Shown: positions 1 through 8,881 of the stretch, in pieces | Layout: every line of letters begins with the position of its first letter | Numbering within the stretch: position 1 is the first letter of the stretch | Assembly: GCA_013286205.1 (NCBI GenBank) | Contig: JABDGD010000004.1 | Span: 29,103 to 93,102 of the forward strand | Direction of reading: 5' to 3' | DNA from: Candidatus Firestoneibacteriota bacterium | GTDB lineage: Bacteria > Oederibacteriota > Muellerivitia > Muellerivitales > Muellerivitaceae | Length of the DNA: 64,000 bases | Program-made: the position numbers and the translations under genes | Notes under the pieces: model-generated | What the model saw: the letters and a program-made list of their open reading frames with translations, nothing else | Databases searched by the model: none | What the model was told of the DNA's origin: nothing

Positions 1-1526
1 AGCCTTCTTTTTTCTCACTGCGGCTTCTGCCCGCTCTTTTTTCGATCGCGGTGCCTTTGGCGGGTTACTGGGCCGCGCGGCAGTGCTTTTCTAAACTCAC
101 GTCTTTCCTTTTCGCCTGGCTGATGGCCTTTTCCTTTGGGGAACTAACCCTGTCGCGCTTTTTATCCACCGTCATGCTGGTACCGTTATTTCAATGCCTC
201 GTTTTGGTTTTTCTGGGAAAACTTTTGTCGCAAGCCAAGCCGGCCTGGAAAACCTTAATCGGCTTAAGCCTTCTGGCGGGTATCGGCTTTTATACCTGGA
301 CCAATTGGATTTCGGTTTGGTTGGCCATCGCGGCGGTCTTGTTCTTTTATTTCTTTTTGGAGAAACCGAAAAACGCGGGGGGCTTTGCCCTTTTCACGCT
401 CGTAACCCTGGCGGTGATTTTGCCGCTGATTTTCGCCCGGTTGGAACCGGGTGGAATGAACCATATTACGCAGGTGGGTGGATTTCCCTCTTGGCGGATT
501 TTATTTCTCTACCTGCGGGGAATTTTTTGGGACGGCCTTTCCAGTTTTCCTTATGGCTCCAACTGGGGCGGCATCTTTAATCCGATCTTGGACAGCCTTC
601 TCTTGATGGGTATTCTTTATCTGCTTCAAACCGCGAACCGAAAATGGATTCTTTTCGTCTCGGCCTGCGCCTTTTTTCCCCTGCTGCTGGCAGCCTTGAC
701 CTGGTCTGTGGAGTTATACCGAATTCTCCCGCTTTTGACGCTGTTCACCTTTCTGGCGGCCTTGGGAATTCGCGCGCTGATGCCCGGCGGAAGCCGGCTT
801 CGATCCCTGGGCGTCATCGCCTTATGCCTTTTCGGATCTTTTGGTTTGGACGCGGACAACTTTATTTTTCATTACAGCGATTTTCAAAATAATCCCGGCG
901 CTCAAAAGTGGCGCAGCCTGGAACATTTGCACGCTTTTCAAATTATGGAAAAGCTCAGCGAACAAACCGGCCCGCTTTATGTTTTTTCGGAATTTTTGAC
1001 CGACTATGATGACCGGACTTTAAACATTGTGGATTACCCGATCGACGCGCTTCAAAACCCAAGACTGTCCCAATCCCATCCCCAATGGGCGGTCCTGTTG
1101 GATCACATCGATTACGCGCCCTATTTGATGAAGCGCTTCCCCGGCATGAAGTATGAGCAATTGGCCAAAGACAACAGCCTGGGTTTGTTTTTAATTCCCG
1201 CGGCTCAAATAGCGCCCGGGGACTTAAAAGCCTGGATTGAAGCGGACCGGGTTTACCGGCAGGTGGATTTAAATATTAAAAATAAAAACCCGCTCTTCCC
1301 CTGGGGAAAATTTACGGAACAATTCGCGGGCTTGAAAAGCTTTGATACGGGAGACCGATTCTTAAACTCGGTTTTCTGGGAAAAAACCGCTTCGTTTAAA
1401 GTGATGGCTGGAAACTTCATTGACGCCGCGAAGGCTTACGGAAAAGCGTCCCAAACCGGCTACCCCGCGGCGCATCTTCGCTACGACGCGGCTCTGGCGG
1501 CTAAGTTAGTGGGCAAATTGAATTAG
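1..1526 (+). CDS. GT39/ArnT-like polytopic membrane glycosyltransferase paralog, 5'-truncated by window edge
   Basis: Frame stays open upstream of the listed start (codons from nt 3 read PSFFSLRLLPALFSIAVPLAGYWAARQCFSK), matching the internal segment FLPALISALWVPLAYLTARHYFSK of the 16889-19018 paralog; many TM segments; C-terminal GYPAAHLRYDAALAA shared with paralogs. Confidence 0.75.
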   Translation, partial: PSFFSLRLLPALFSIAVPLAGYWAARQCFSKLTSFLFAWLMAFSFGELTLSRFLSTVMLVPLFQCLVLVFLGKLLSQAKPAWKTLIGLSLLAGIGFYTWTNWISVWLAIAAVLFFYFFLEKPKNAGGFALFTLVTLAVILPLIFARLEPGGMNHITQVGGFPSWRILFLYLRGIFWDGLSSFPYGSNWGGIFNPILDSLLLMGILYLLQTANRKWILFVSACAFFPLLLAALTWSVELYRILPLLTLFTFLAALGIRALMPGGSRLRSLGVIALCLFGSFGLDADNFIFHYSDFQNNPGAQKWRSLEHLHAFQIMEKLSEQTGPLYVFSEFLTDYDDRTLNIVDYPIDALQNPRLSQSHPQWAVLLDHIDYAPYLMKRFPGMKYEQLAKDNSLGLFLIPAAQIAPGDLKAWIEADRVYRQVDLNIKNKNPLFPWGKFTEQFAGLKSFDTGDRFLNSVFWEKTASFKVMAGNFIDAAKAYGKASQTGYPAAHLRYDAALAAKLVGKLN

Positions 1527-1541
1527 GGTTAAAAATGAAAA

Positions 1542-1559
1542 AGGCCTCGAACGAGGCCT
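1542..1559 (-). terminator. Intrinsic terminator hairpin AGGCCTCG-AA-CGAGGCCT followed on the minus strand by TTTTTCATTTTT
   Basis: Perfect 8-bp stem plus T-rich tract downstream of the minus-strand small genes. Confidence 0.6.
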
Positions 1560-1595
1560 AGTCTTACGATTCCCTTGAACCGGCAGTTTTAAAAT

Positions 1596-1781
1596 TTAAA
1601 TTTCCACCACCACCGAGCGTCTTTCTTTAGGGGCGCGGCTTCTTTGCTTTTCATACCAGCAGGACATGCAAAGATGTTGGTCTTGATCCTCGATGATGCA
1701 GGAATCCTTCGGCCCGGCAATCTGGCAGCGGTCGCATTCGTAAAGCGTTTCTCCCAATTCATTTGTTTCGACTAGTCTCAT
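1596..1781 (-). CDS. Small CxxC...CxxC zinc-ribbon-like protein (start likely at MRLVETNE rather than the listed 1820)
   Basis: YECDRCQIAGPKDSCIIEDQDQHLCMSCW; GAGGG-type SD just upstream of ATG at 1781. Confidence 0.6.
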   Translation of the reverse strand: MRLVETNELGETLYECDRCQIAGPKDSCIIEDQDQHLCMSCWYEKQRSRAPKERRSVVVEI

Positions 1782-1820
1782 AAAATTCACCCTCTTTCTT
1801 TTAAAAAATCCCCCGCCCAA

Positions 1821-2003
1821 CTAAAACGAGATTCTGGTTTGCGGCTTCAGCTTTTTCATTTCCAACTGCCGGTTGATGGATAAACATCTCCAGCAGTGAT
1901 AAGAACCTTCATCCTCAATAATTTCCGTAATAAGCTCGCCCACCATCCGGCAGCGGTCGCATTGAAACAGAACGCTTTCTGAAAACTGATCCAAGATCAA
2001 CAT
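1821..2003 (-). CDS. Small CxxC...CxxC zinc-ribbon-like protein, paralog of its neighbour
   Basis: FQCDRCRMVGELITEIIEDEGSYHCWRCL; SD AAGGAGG upstream. Confidence 0.6.
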   Translation of the reverse strand: MLILDQFSESVLFQCDRCRMVGELITEIIEDEGSYHCWRCLSINRQLEMKKLKPQTRISF

Positions 2004-2176
2004 AGAGATCCTCCTTTCAGCGGACTTCGCCCCGGGAGGATGTGGATCAAGAGTGGTCCGATAGCGTGACTATAGTTTGGGAATTGAATGTAAAAAGCGG
2101 GTGACGGAGAAAGCCTAGTTTTGTTACAACGCGGGGGATGAAACGGTAGAAAACAAATGGAAAACGGTAACCCTGT

Positions 2177-2530
2177 CTATCTGGCTCGGTAGTAATAGCT
2201 CGGAGGAGTGACGAAATAAACCCCGCCGTAATTTCTGACCGGGTAGGTCCCTGCGGGGAAAAGGTATCCCCACTGATTGTGATAAGTTAATTGAGGATTG
2301 TGAAACCGGTAAATAGCCACATCTTCGGGGGTCCAATACCACACGTTAGCTTTGTACCCGGGGCACAGGGGCGACGGACAGGTTTGAACTAAGGTATTCG
2401 TTTGAGTGGTGTGATTAGGCGACCAGCCAAAGTGAGTCTCGGATTTACTCGAATAAATAGTTCTCATCGGCGGATCGGCCAGCGCCGCGCCAGTAACGAT
2501 GACAGAAATTAGGATTAAGAAGAACCGCAT
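2177..2530 (-). CDS. Hypothetical small secreted Tyr-rich protein
   Basis: N-terminal signal peptide MRFFLILISVIVTGAALA; no family recognised. Confidence 0.5.
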   Translation of the reverse strand: MRFFLILISVIVTGAALADPPMRTIYSSKSETHFGWSPNHTTQTNTLVQTCPSPLCPGYKANVWYWTPEDVAIYRFHNPQLTYHNQWGYLFPAGTYPVRNYGGVYFVTPPSYYYRAR

Positions 2531-2629
2531 AAAAACCTCGATTGAAGTAACTATCCTAACGCCCTTTTTGTCTGTTTCTGAAGTAAAGCTTAAGGATTTA
2601 AAGCTCGGTTTTTCCTTATTTAGTACGAA

Positions 2630-3919
2630 TTAATGGATAGCAAACACTTCATTAAGCGTTGGATGGGGATGAAGAATCCGATCCAGTTGATCCACGGTGA
2701 CCTTTTGAGTCACTAACACGCAGGCTTCACCGATCAGGTCCGTCGCTTCGGGACCCACTAATTGGATACCCACAATGAGACCGGTGTCGCCATCGGTGAC
2801 CATCTTAGACCAGCCTTGTATCTCATTCAAAATGCGGGCCTTGCTGTTGGCCGCGAAATTATTTTTATACACCTTCACGTTTTTAAAAATCTCGCGCGCT
2901 TCGGATTCGCTTAAGCCCACCGCCGCGATTTCGGGTGAGGTGAAAATGACATGGGGCACTTTGGTGTCATCCATCGTTTCGAGAGAATTAGGATTAATAA
3001 TTTTTTGTGCCAGGATTCTGGCATGTTCATAAGCGGTATGCGCGTAAGGATATTTACCCGTCAGATCGCCCAGGGCGTAAACATTTTCCACAGAGGTTTG
3101 TAAAAAGCCGTTGGTCTCGATTTTGCCGTTTTGCGTTTTAACATTTAAAGCCGGAATGCCCGCCACGTCGGAGTTGGGCGCCCGGCCCACTGCCACCAAA
3201 ATCATTTCCTCATCCTTGGGTTCGACCGCCGATAAACCCAGTTCTACTTCCACGCCCAGCTTGCGCAAAGCGTTCAGCAATATCTGGCCGATTTCCTCAT
3301 CCATGTTCGGCAGAATTTTCGGCATCACATCGCCCACCCGCACCTTCACGCCCAACTGGGCGTAAAGACAGGCAAACTCCAGACCGATAACACCCGCGCC
3401 CACAATCAGCAGCGACTTGGGCAATCGCGGCTGCGAAAGCAGTTCATCACTGGTGACAACATTCCCCCCGACTTTGAAGCCCGTCAACTGCCTTGGCCGA
3501 GACCCCACGGCCAAAATTAAATGATCGCCTTGAAACTCTTCCCCATTACATTCAACCGTCGTTTTGTTTTTAATCACCGCTTCGCCCTGAATAACTTCCA
3601 CCTTCGCGGTCGAAAGCATGGACTGAATACCCCGCTCTAATATCGAGAGCGTCTTTTGAGTGCGGTCCGCCATGGTTTGAAAATTGAAATGGATGTTATC
3701 GGCCTCAATACCCCAGGCCTTACCCTCTTTGGAGAAGGTATGAAACCGAGTCGCGGCGGATTGAAGTAATTTAGTGGGGATACAGCCAACTTGCAGACAG
3801 GAGCCGCCAAGTTTCTTTTTCTCAAAGAGAGCGACGGTCTTGCCGCCCTGGGCTAACAGTTGGGCCGACCGGTAGCCGCCAGGTCCGCCGCCAATAATGA
3901 GTACGTCAAAATTTTTCAT
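2630..3919 (-). CDS. lpd: Dihydrolipoyl dehydrogenase
   Basis: FAD Rossmann GGGPGGYRSAQ; redox disulfide GGSCLQVGCIPTK; C-terminal HPHPTLNEVF; start refined to MKNFDVLI with SD GGGGGAG. Confidence 0.9.
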   Translation of the reverse strand: MKNFDVLIIGGGPGGYRSAQLLAQGGKTVALFEKKKLGGSCLQVGCIPTKLLQSAATRFHTFSKEGKAWGIEADNIHFNFQTMADRTQKTLSILERGIQSMLSTAKVEVIQGEAVIKNKTTVECNGEEFQGDHLILAVGSRPRQLTGFKVGGNVVTSDELLSQPRLPKSLLIVGAGVIGLEFACLYAQLGVKVRVGDVMPKILPNMDEEIGQILLNALRKLGVEVELGLSAVEPKDEEMILVAVGRAPNSDVAGIPALNVKTQNGKIETNGFLQTSVENVYALGDLTGKYPYAHTAYEHARILAQKIINPNSLETMDDTKVPHVIFTSPEIAAVGLSESEAREIFKNVKVYKNNFAANSKARILNEIQGWSKMVTDGDTGLIVGIQLVGPEATDLIGEACVLVTQKVTVDQLDRILHPHPTLNEVFAIH

Positions 3920-3975
3920 GCGTCTCCCCCGTAATGAGGGTGTCATTATCACGATTCAACGCTTCTAAGAAAAGC

Positions 3976-4677
3976 CTATCGTTCAAATTGAACGCCTTGG
4001 GACTTAAAAGCTTGAATCAGCGCCTTTTCTAGTTCTTCTCTTTTAATAGCCTGCAAGGCGGGATCATCATTGAGCCCCGCCATGTTTTCCACACTCGAAG
4101 CAGGAAAAGCTTTTTTCCAATCGTCCGACACCGATAAAAGAATCACACCCTGCTGTAAAAACACGCCGCCTTCCCGGGCCTGCGCGCCGCCCGCGACTTT
4201 TTTGCCCTTCCAGGTGAGTTCAGCCTGCGAGGGCGCAGAAAAACAATGCGGGTCGCCCAGACCTAAATGCTTTTCGGTGGTCATTTGCACGTCGCGCCCC
4301 AGGCTTTGGATGCCCTTCGCCAATAGCTTGCTGATCTTGCAATAGCTGTCGATGAGCGTGCCGCCCACTAGCGCGTTGTCTTTAGAAGCCACAATGGCGT
4401 AGCAAAGATCGCCCGCGCCGTGCAAAACCGCCCGGCCCCCCGTGGGACGCACTTCATAGGGAAAGGGCAGGCTATCGAGTTTGAACCGGCGGGCTTCTAA
4501 ACGTCCCAGCGTGAAAGTAGGTTTTGAAAAATAAAAAAAGCGCAGAATGGGAGCGTCGCCCGCCTGAAAGCTTTTAAACAGTTCGGCGTCATAGGCCATT
4601 TGGTCTTGCGACAGCGATGGGGATGATGGGATAAGCTGCCACCGCCGAGAATCGGCGGAATTTTGAATTAAATCCAA
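3976..4677 (-). CDS. Lipoate--protein ligase A family protein
   Basis: RPTGGRAVLHGAGDLCYAI and KKVAGGAQAREGGVFLQQG motifs of the BPL/LplA/LipB fold; next to lpd. Confidence 0.8.
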   Translation of the reverse strand: MDLIQNSADSRRWQLIPSSPSLSQDQMAYDAELFKSFQAGDAPILRFFYFSKPTFTLGRLEARRFKLDSLPFPYEVRPTGGRAVLHGAGDLCYAIVASKDNALVGGTLIDSYCKISKLLAKGIQSLGRDVQMTTEKHLGLGDPHCFSAPSQAELTWKGKKVAGGAQAREGGVFLQQGVILLSVSDDWKKAFPASSVENMAGLNDDPALQAIKREELEKALIQAFKSQGVQFER

Positions 4678-4695
4678 AAATCACTCCTAAAAATA

Positions 4696-4715
4696 AAAGC
4701 GGCCAAAGCCGCTTT
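4696..4715 (-). terminator. Hairpin AAAGCGGC-CAAA-GCCGCTTT with T-rich tail on the minus strand
   Basis: 8-bp perfect stem; minus-strand continuation GCCGCTTTTATTTTT; follows the erpA-like stop. Confidence 0.6.
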
Positions 4716-4757
4716 CCTTAATTCAAAATTCATAATTTAAAATTTAGAATTGTGTGT

Positions 4758-5081
4758 TCAGAAGCTAACAGAGCTGCCGCAGCCGCAGGAACCCTTGGTA
4801 TTAGGATTTTCAATCACAAAACCCGAACCGCGAAAATCATCAATGTAATCCACTTTGGAACCAGCCAGATACTTGGCACTTTGAGGGTCAATCAAGATGC
4901 GGATTTCGCCCGCTTCGTTAATTTCGTCGTCGTCTTTTTTATCGTCAAAGGTAAACCCATAAGAAAATCCGCTGCAGCCGCCGCCTTCCACATAGATACG
5001 GAAATCTTTGCCCTGGTAGTCCGCGCTTTGGGTGGCAAAGTTCTTTACCTTGTTAACGGCGTTTTCAGTTAATTGAATCAT
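4758..5081 (-). CDS. HesB/IscA/ErpA-type iron-sulfur insertion protein
   Basis: YVEGGGCSGFSYGF and C-terminal GSCGCGSS. Confidence 0.92.
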   Translation of the reverse strand: MIQLTENAVNKVKNFATQSADYQGKDFRIYVEGGGCSGFSYGFTFDDKKDDDEINEAGEIRILIDPQSAKYLAGSKVDYIDDFRGSGFVIENPNTKGSCGCGSSVSF

Positions 5082-5150
5082 TCAACTTCTCCTCTGTCGG
5101 AAGTCAATCTTCTCGACGCTTCTATTATATCGGCTTCTTCCCGCTGTGCG

Positions 5151-5663
5151 TCAAGACGGGACCACGATCCCCGGCTGACCATCAACTTTTTTGCCCTGAA
5201 TAAACAATAAACCCACGCGAGACGGCCCTAAAACACCGCGGGACCCTTCGGACTGCCGGCCCGAAAAAGAACCAGGATTGAAAAAATAAGTTTCACCCAC
5301 CTGCCGGGCTTTGGGTTCGAAATTGTTGCCGTATACAATCACATTCACCGGATCATTCTCAAACTGCTTGAGCATCCAAGGCATGAGGGAATGCGGTTCT
5401 CCGTAGCCATGAACCAACCCGATCTTGAAACCCTGATAGCGCCATACGGATTTGACATAAAGTTCCGAACGAATCTCGAAAGATTCCGCGTTCCCGCAAA
5501 CCGCCTCGGTCGGCGCGATTTGTTTGAGCTGATCTATCACCCGCACATCGCCCACAGGTCCCGCGTGTAGAATCGCGTCAACGCCTTTGAAAACCTGACG
5601 GAGTTCTTTTAGTTGGACGGGCGATAACAGTTCTTTGGTGTCCGCGATAACGCCCACAATCAT
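5151..5663 (-). CDS. YfcE/MJ0936-family metallophosphoesterase
   Basis: VIADTKE...ILHAGPVGD...VCGNAE...LVHGYG...YGNN...FNPGS pattern. Confidence 0.85.
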   Translation of the reverse strand: MIVGVIADTKELLSPVQLKELRQVFKGVDAILHAGPVGDVRVIDQLKQIAPTEAVCGNAESFEIRSELYVKSVWRYQGFKIGLVHGYGEPHSLMPWMLKQFENDPVNVIVYGNNFEPKARQVGETYFFNPGSFSGRQSEGSRGVLGPSRVGLLFIQGKKVDGQPGIVVPS

Positions 5664-5732
5664 CTAAAACTCCTTATTTTGACATCACAACCGTTTAACT
5701 TTACACTAGCCGTCCAAACCAAAAGGCACATT

Positions 5733-5820
5733 AACCACGGAGTTCACAGAGTACACGGAGTAAAACGAAGAAAAGACTAATGATTTTGTTTTAACTCTGT
5801 GCCCTCCGTGTACTCTGTGG
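5733..5820. repeat. Imperfect inverted repeat; each arm made of tandem 9-mers CACRGAGNN
   Basis: Left arm accacggagttcacagagtacacggag; right arm reverse complement accacagagtacacggagggcacagag. Confidence 0.8.
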
Positions 5821-5841
5821 TGAAAATTGGAAGGTCTGAAA

Positions 5842-7482
5842 TTGAAAATCGCCGTCTGCCAGATCAATACAACCGTCGGGGATTTTAACGGCAACGTTGA
5901 AAAGATCCTAGCTTCCCTGAAAAAGGCCAAAGCGGACGGCTGTGCCCTGGCGTTGTTCCCTGAACTGACCCTGACTGGCTACCCGCCGCGCGATCTTTTG
6001 GACCGCGCCTCCTTTCTGGAAGCGTCGAAAAAAGCCGTCGAAACCGTCGCCCAGGGCGCCCAGGGCATTGTGGCCGTGGTCGGAACCCTGCTGGAAAACA
6101 AAGGCTCGGGCAACGCGCTTTTTAACAGCGCGGTCGCGGTGAAAGACGGCCAGGTGCTTTACACCGTTCACAAAACCCTTTTGCCGAACTATGACGTATT
6201 TGACGAAGCCCGCTATTTCGCGCCGGCTGCCGAACCCGCCAAACCTTTTGAGTATGAGGGACTAAAAATCGGCATCACCATTTGTGAGGACATTTGGAAC
6301 ATGCCGGGTTTTGAGACCCATAAGCTTTATCAGCGCGATCCCCTGACCGAACTGGCCAAGCACAAACCGGATGTGGTTCTCAATTTATCCGCCTCTCCTT
6401 TTCACGCCGCCAAACTTTCCACCCGCAAGAAACTGCTGAAAGCCGCCACCGAAACCGTGAACGCGCCGGTAGTTTATTGCAACCTGGTGGGAGGCAATGA
6501 CGAGTTGATTTTTGACGGCAATAGCATGGTAACCGACGTGATGGGCAACACTGCCCAGCTGGGCAAAAGTTTTGAAGAAGACTATCTCATCTATGACACC
6601 TCGGCGCCTTCAAAGATGTCCACCACAGGCCCATTGAGCGACATTGAAACGGTTCATCAAGCTATTGTGCTGGGTACCCGCGATTATGTGCGCAAATGCG
6701 GTTTTGAAAAAGTTCTGATTGGTTTATCCGGCGGTATCGACTCCGCTTTGGTCGCCGCCATCGCAGTGGAAGCTCTGGGGTCCGCTAATGTCATGGGCGT
6801 CACTATGCCGTCGCCCTTTTCTTCCAAAGGTTCTATAGAAGACTCACGCCAGTTAGCGAAGACACTTCAGATAGAGTTTAAAGAGATTCCCATTTCGCCT
6901 CTATTTGAGGAAGCGCTCAAAGACCTGACGCCTTTCTTCGAGGGAAAACCTTCGGACGCTACGGAAGAAAACATTCAGGCCCGCCTGCGCGGCATCACCC
7001 TGATGGCGCTTTCCAATAAATTGAACCGGTTAGTCTTGTCCACTGGCAACAAAAGCGAGATCGCGGTGGGCTATTGCACCCTTTACGGCGACATGTGCGG
7101 CGGACTGGCGGTGATTTCGGATATCCCTAAAGTGATGGTTTACGAACTGGCCAAACACATTAACCAACACAAGGAAATCATCCCGGAAGCGACTATCACC
7201 AAGCCGCCCTCAGCCGAGCTGCGGCCCAATCAAAAAGATAGGGACTCGCTACCTCCCTATGAAACCCTCGACGCAATCCTGCGTTTATATGTGGAAGAGA
7301 ACCAATCGCCGGACAAAATCGTCAAGGCGGGCTTTGATGTGGGCGTGGTGAAGGACATCGTCAAAAAGATTAACCAAAACGAATACAAACGCCGTCAAAT
7401 GGCCCCCGGCCTCAAGGTCACTACCAAAGCCTTTGGCATGGGACGCCGTATTCCCATCGCGCAAAAATTCAAAGAGAAGTAA
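5842..7482 (+). CDS. nadE: Glutamine-dependent NAD+ synthetase (nitrilase domain + NAD synthase)
   Basis: N-terminal nitrilase (FPELTLTGYPPRDLL, ICEDIWN) and C-terminal LIGLSGGIDSALVAAIA, STGNKSE; TTG start at 5842 has GGAAGG SD. Confidence 0.92.
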   Translation: MKIAVCQINTTVGDFNGNVEKILASLKKAKADGCALALFPELTLTGYPPRDLLDRASFLEASKKAVETVAQGAQGIVAVVGTLLENKGSGNALFNSAVAVKDGQVLYTVHKTLLPNYDVFDEARYFAPAAEPAKPFEYEGLKIGITICEDIWNMPGFETHKLYQRDPLTELAKHKPDVVLNLSASPFHAAKLSTRKKLLKAATETVNAPVVYCNLVGGNDELIFDGNSMVTDVMGNTAQLGKSFEEDYLIYDTSAPSKMSTTGPLSDIETVHQAIVLGTRDYVRKCGFEKVLIGLSGGIDSALVAAIAVEALGSANVMGVTMPSPFSSKGSIEDSRQLAKTLQIEFKEIPISPLFEEALKDLTPFFEGKPSDATEENIQARLRGITLMALSNKLNRLVLSTGNKSEIAVGYCTLYGDMCGGLAVISDIPKVMVYELAKHINQHKEIIPEATITKPPSAELRPNQKDRDSLPPYETLDAILRLYVEENQSPDKIVKAGFDVGVVKDIVKKINQNEYKRRQMAPGLKVTTKAFGMGRRIPIAQKFKEK

Positions 7483-7552
7483 GTTTGAATTCCCGGTCAA
7501 TTTATTTTCAATCCGCCTAACAACCTGTGTTATAAATAATCGGTAGGAAAGT

Positions 7553-7578
7553 TCCCGCTGGGCGTTGCGGGTTTTTTT
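7553..7578 (+). terminator. Intrinsic terminator CCCGC-tgggcgtt-GCGGG-TTTTTTT
   Basis: Stem followed by T-tract after nadE. Confidence 0.75.
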
Positions 7579-7616
7579 AGTTCAAAAGCTAAAATCATTT
7601 TCCGTTGGAGGCTTCT

Positions 7617-8327
7617 GTGGCTGAACCGCTTTGGAATTACAGCATCAAGTGCCCTTTCTGCGAAGCCAAGTTTGAGACCACCCGCATGCGCACCTCCGCC
7701 ATCCGCACCAAAGAACTCATGAGCGATTTCGGCAATATCTTTGAGGGTGAATGCCCTTACGTTTACGCCATCACGGTTTGCCCGACTTGTTCTTTCGCCG
7801 CGCGCAATTCTGACTTTGAGAAAATCCGCGTTCAATCCGAGGCCAAGATTATGGCCGCCAGCAAGCAGCTGCGTCTTTCTACCAAACCGAAACCGGATAT
7901 TTTTAAATTAGGTCCCAGCACTCCTGAGGTGGCTGTGAAGCGTTTTGAACTGGCGATTGCCTTCTACAAAATGCGTTATGTGGTCGAAATGGGCGTCTTG
8001 GCCAATATGAACCTGCATGTGGTTTGGCTTTACCGTTTAGCGGGCAATAAAGAAAAAGAACAGTTGGCCCTGGCTCAAGCCGCCGCTATTTATGAAGAGT
8101 ACCTGGCCAAAGCCTATACCCTGCCCGAAAGCCTGGGCGAACCCGGCGTGATTTACCTGATCGGCGATCTCACCCGCCGCCAGGGAAAACTAAAAGAAGC
8201 CCGCCGCTTGTTTGAATCCGCTCTCGCCAGCAAAGAAATCAAAGACTATCCCAAAATCGCCGATATGAGCCGGGATATGATTCAGCTGATCAAAGACGAG
8301 ATGGAAAAAACCTCTCAAACCGCGTAA
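7617..8327 (+). CDS. DUF2225-type protein (N-terminal CxxC zinc motifs, TPR-like C-terminus)
   Basis: CPFCEAKFETTRMRTSAI...CPYVYAITVCPTCSFAA; GTG start at 7617 with TTGGAGG SD. Confidence 0.75.
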   Translation: MAEPLWNYSIKCPFCEAKFETTRMRTSAIRTKELMSDFGNIFEGECPYVYAITVCPTCSFAARNSDFEKIRVQSEAKIMAASKQLRLSTKPKPDIFKLGPSTPEVAVKRFELAIAFYKMRYVVEMGVLANMNLHVVWLYRLAGNKEKEQLALAQAAAIYEEYLAKAYTLPESLGEPGVIYLIGDLTRRQGKLKEARRLFESALASKEIKDYPKIADMSRDMIQLIKDEMEKTSQTA

Positions 8328-8361
8328 TCACGGATTGATTCAACCGCATTCCTAAGACACA

Positions 8362-8398
8362 ATGTCGGCCTGCCCTGAGTTTATCGAAGGGCCGACAT
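8362..8398. repeat. Extragenic palindrome ATGTCGGCC...GGCCGACAT with inner CCCTGAGTTTATCGAAGGG
   Basis: Perfect 9-bp inverted repeat; core resembles the widespread CCCTGAGCTTGTCGAAGGG bacterial interspersed motif. Confidence 0.7.
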
Positions 8399-8413
8399 CT
8401 TTCCGAGGTCCTT

Positions 8414-8881
8414 ATGCCTAAACCCATTGTCGAGATCACTAAAGAAATTACCTTTGAGGCCGCTCATTACCTTCACAATCCTAAATGGGACCGGGCCAAG
8501 AATTTAGACGTCTTTAAAAAATGCTCCGGTTACCGCCACGATGATCCCAAAGCGATCTATTATCCCCACGGCCATTCTTACCGCCTGCGTGTTACCGTCA
8601 AGGCCACACCCCATCCCGAAACCGGCTTTGTGATGGACTTTAAGGCCCTCAAGACGGTCCTCGAGGCCAATGTTTTTAACCAGTTTGACCACCGCTTTAT
8701 CAATAAAGAAGTCGAGCCCTTCAAGGACAACCCGAACTTTCAAACCACAGTGGAAAATTTATTATTGGTGATGTGGGCCAACATCAAACTGGCTTTACAA
8801 AAAGAGAAAGTCATTTTGTCGGAAATCAGCCTGTGGGAAACCCCGACCAGCTTCGCCACCTACCGCGGCGAGAAGAAATAA
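8414..8881 (+). CDS. 6-pyruvoyl-tetrahydropterin synthase / QueD-like protein
   Basis: FEAAHYL, HGHSYRL, TGFVMDF, FDHRFIN, ENLLLVMW. Confidence 0.8.
   Translation: MPKPIVEITKEITFEAAHYLHNPKWDRAKNLDVFKKCSGYRHDDPKAIYYPHGHSYRLRVTVKATPHPETGFVMDFKALKTVLEANVFNQFDHRFINKEVEPFKDNPNFQTTVENLLLVMWANIKLALQKEKVILSEISLWETPTSFATYRGEKK

Noticed and set aside
5706-5930. 74-aa ORF with VHGGHRV...SVYSVNSVV
   Set aside because: Translation of the CACGGAG inverted repeat running into antisense nadE; not a gene
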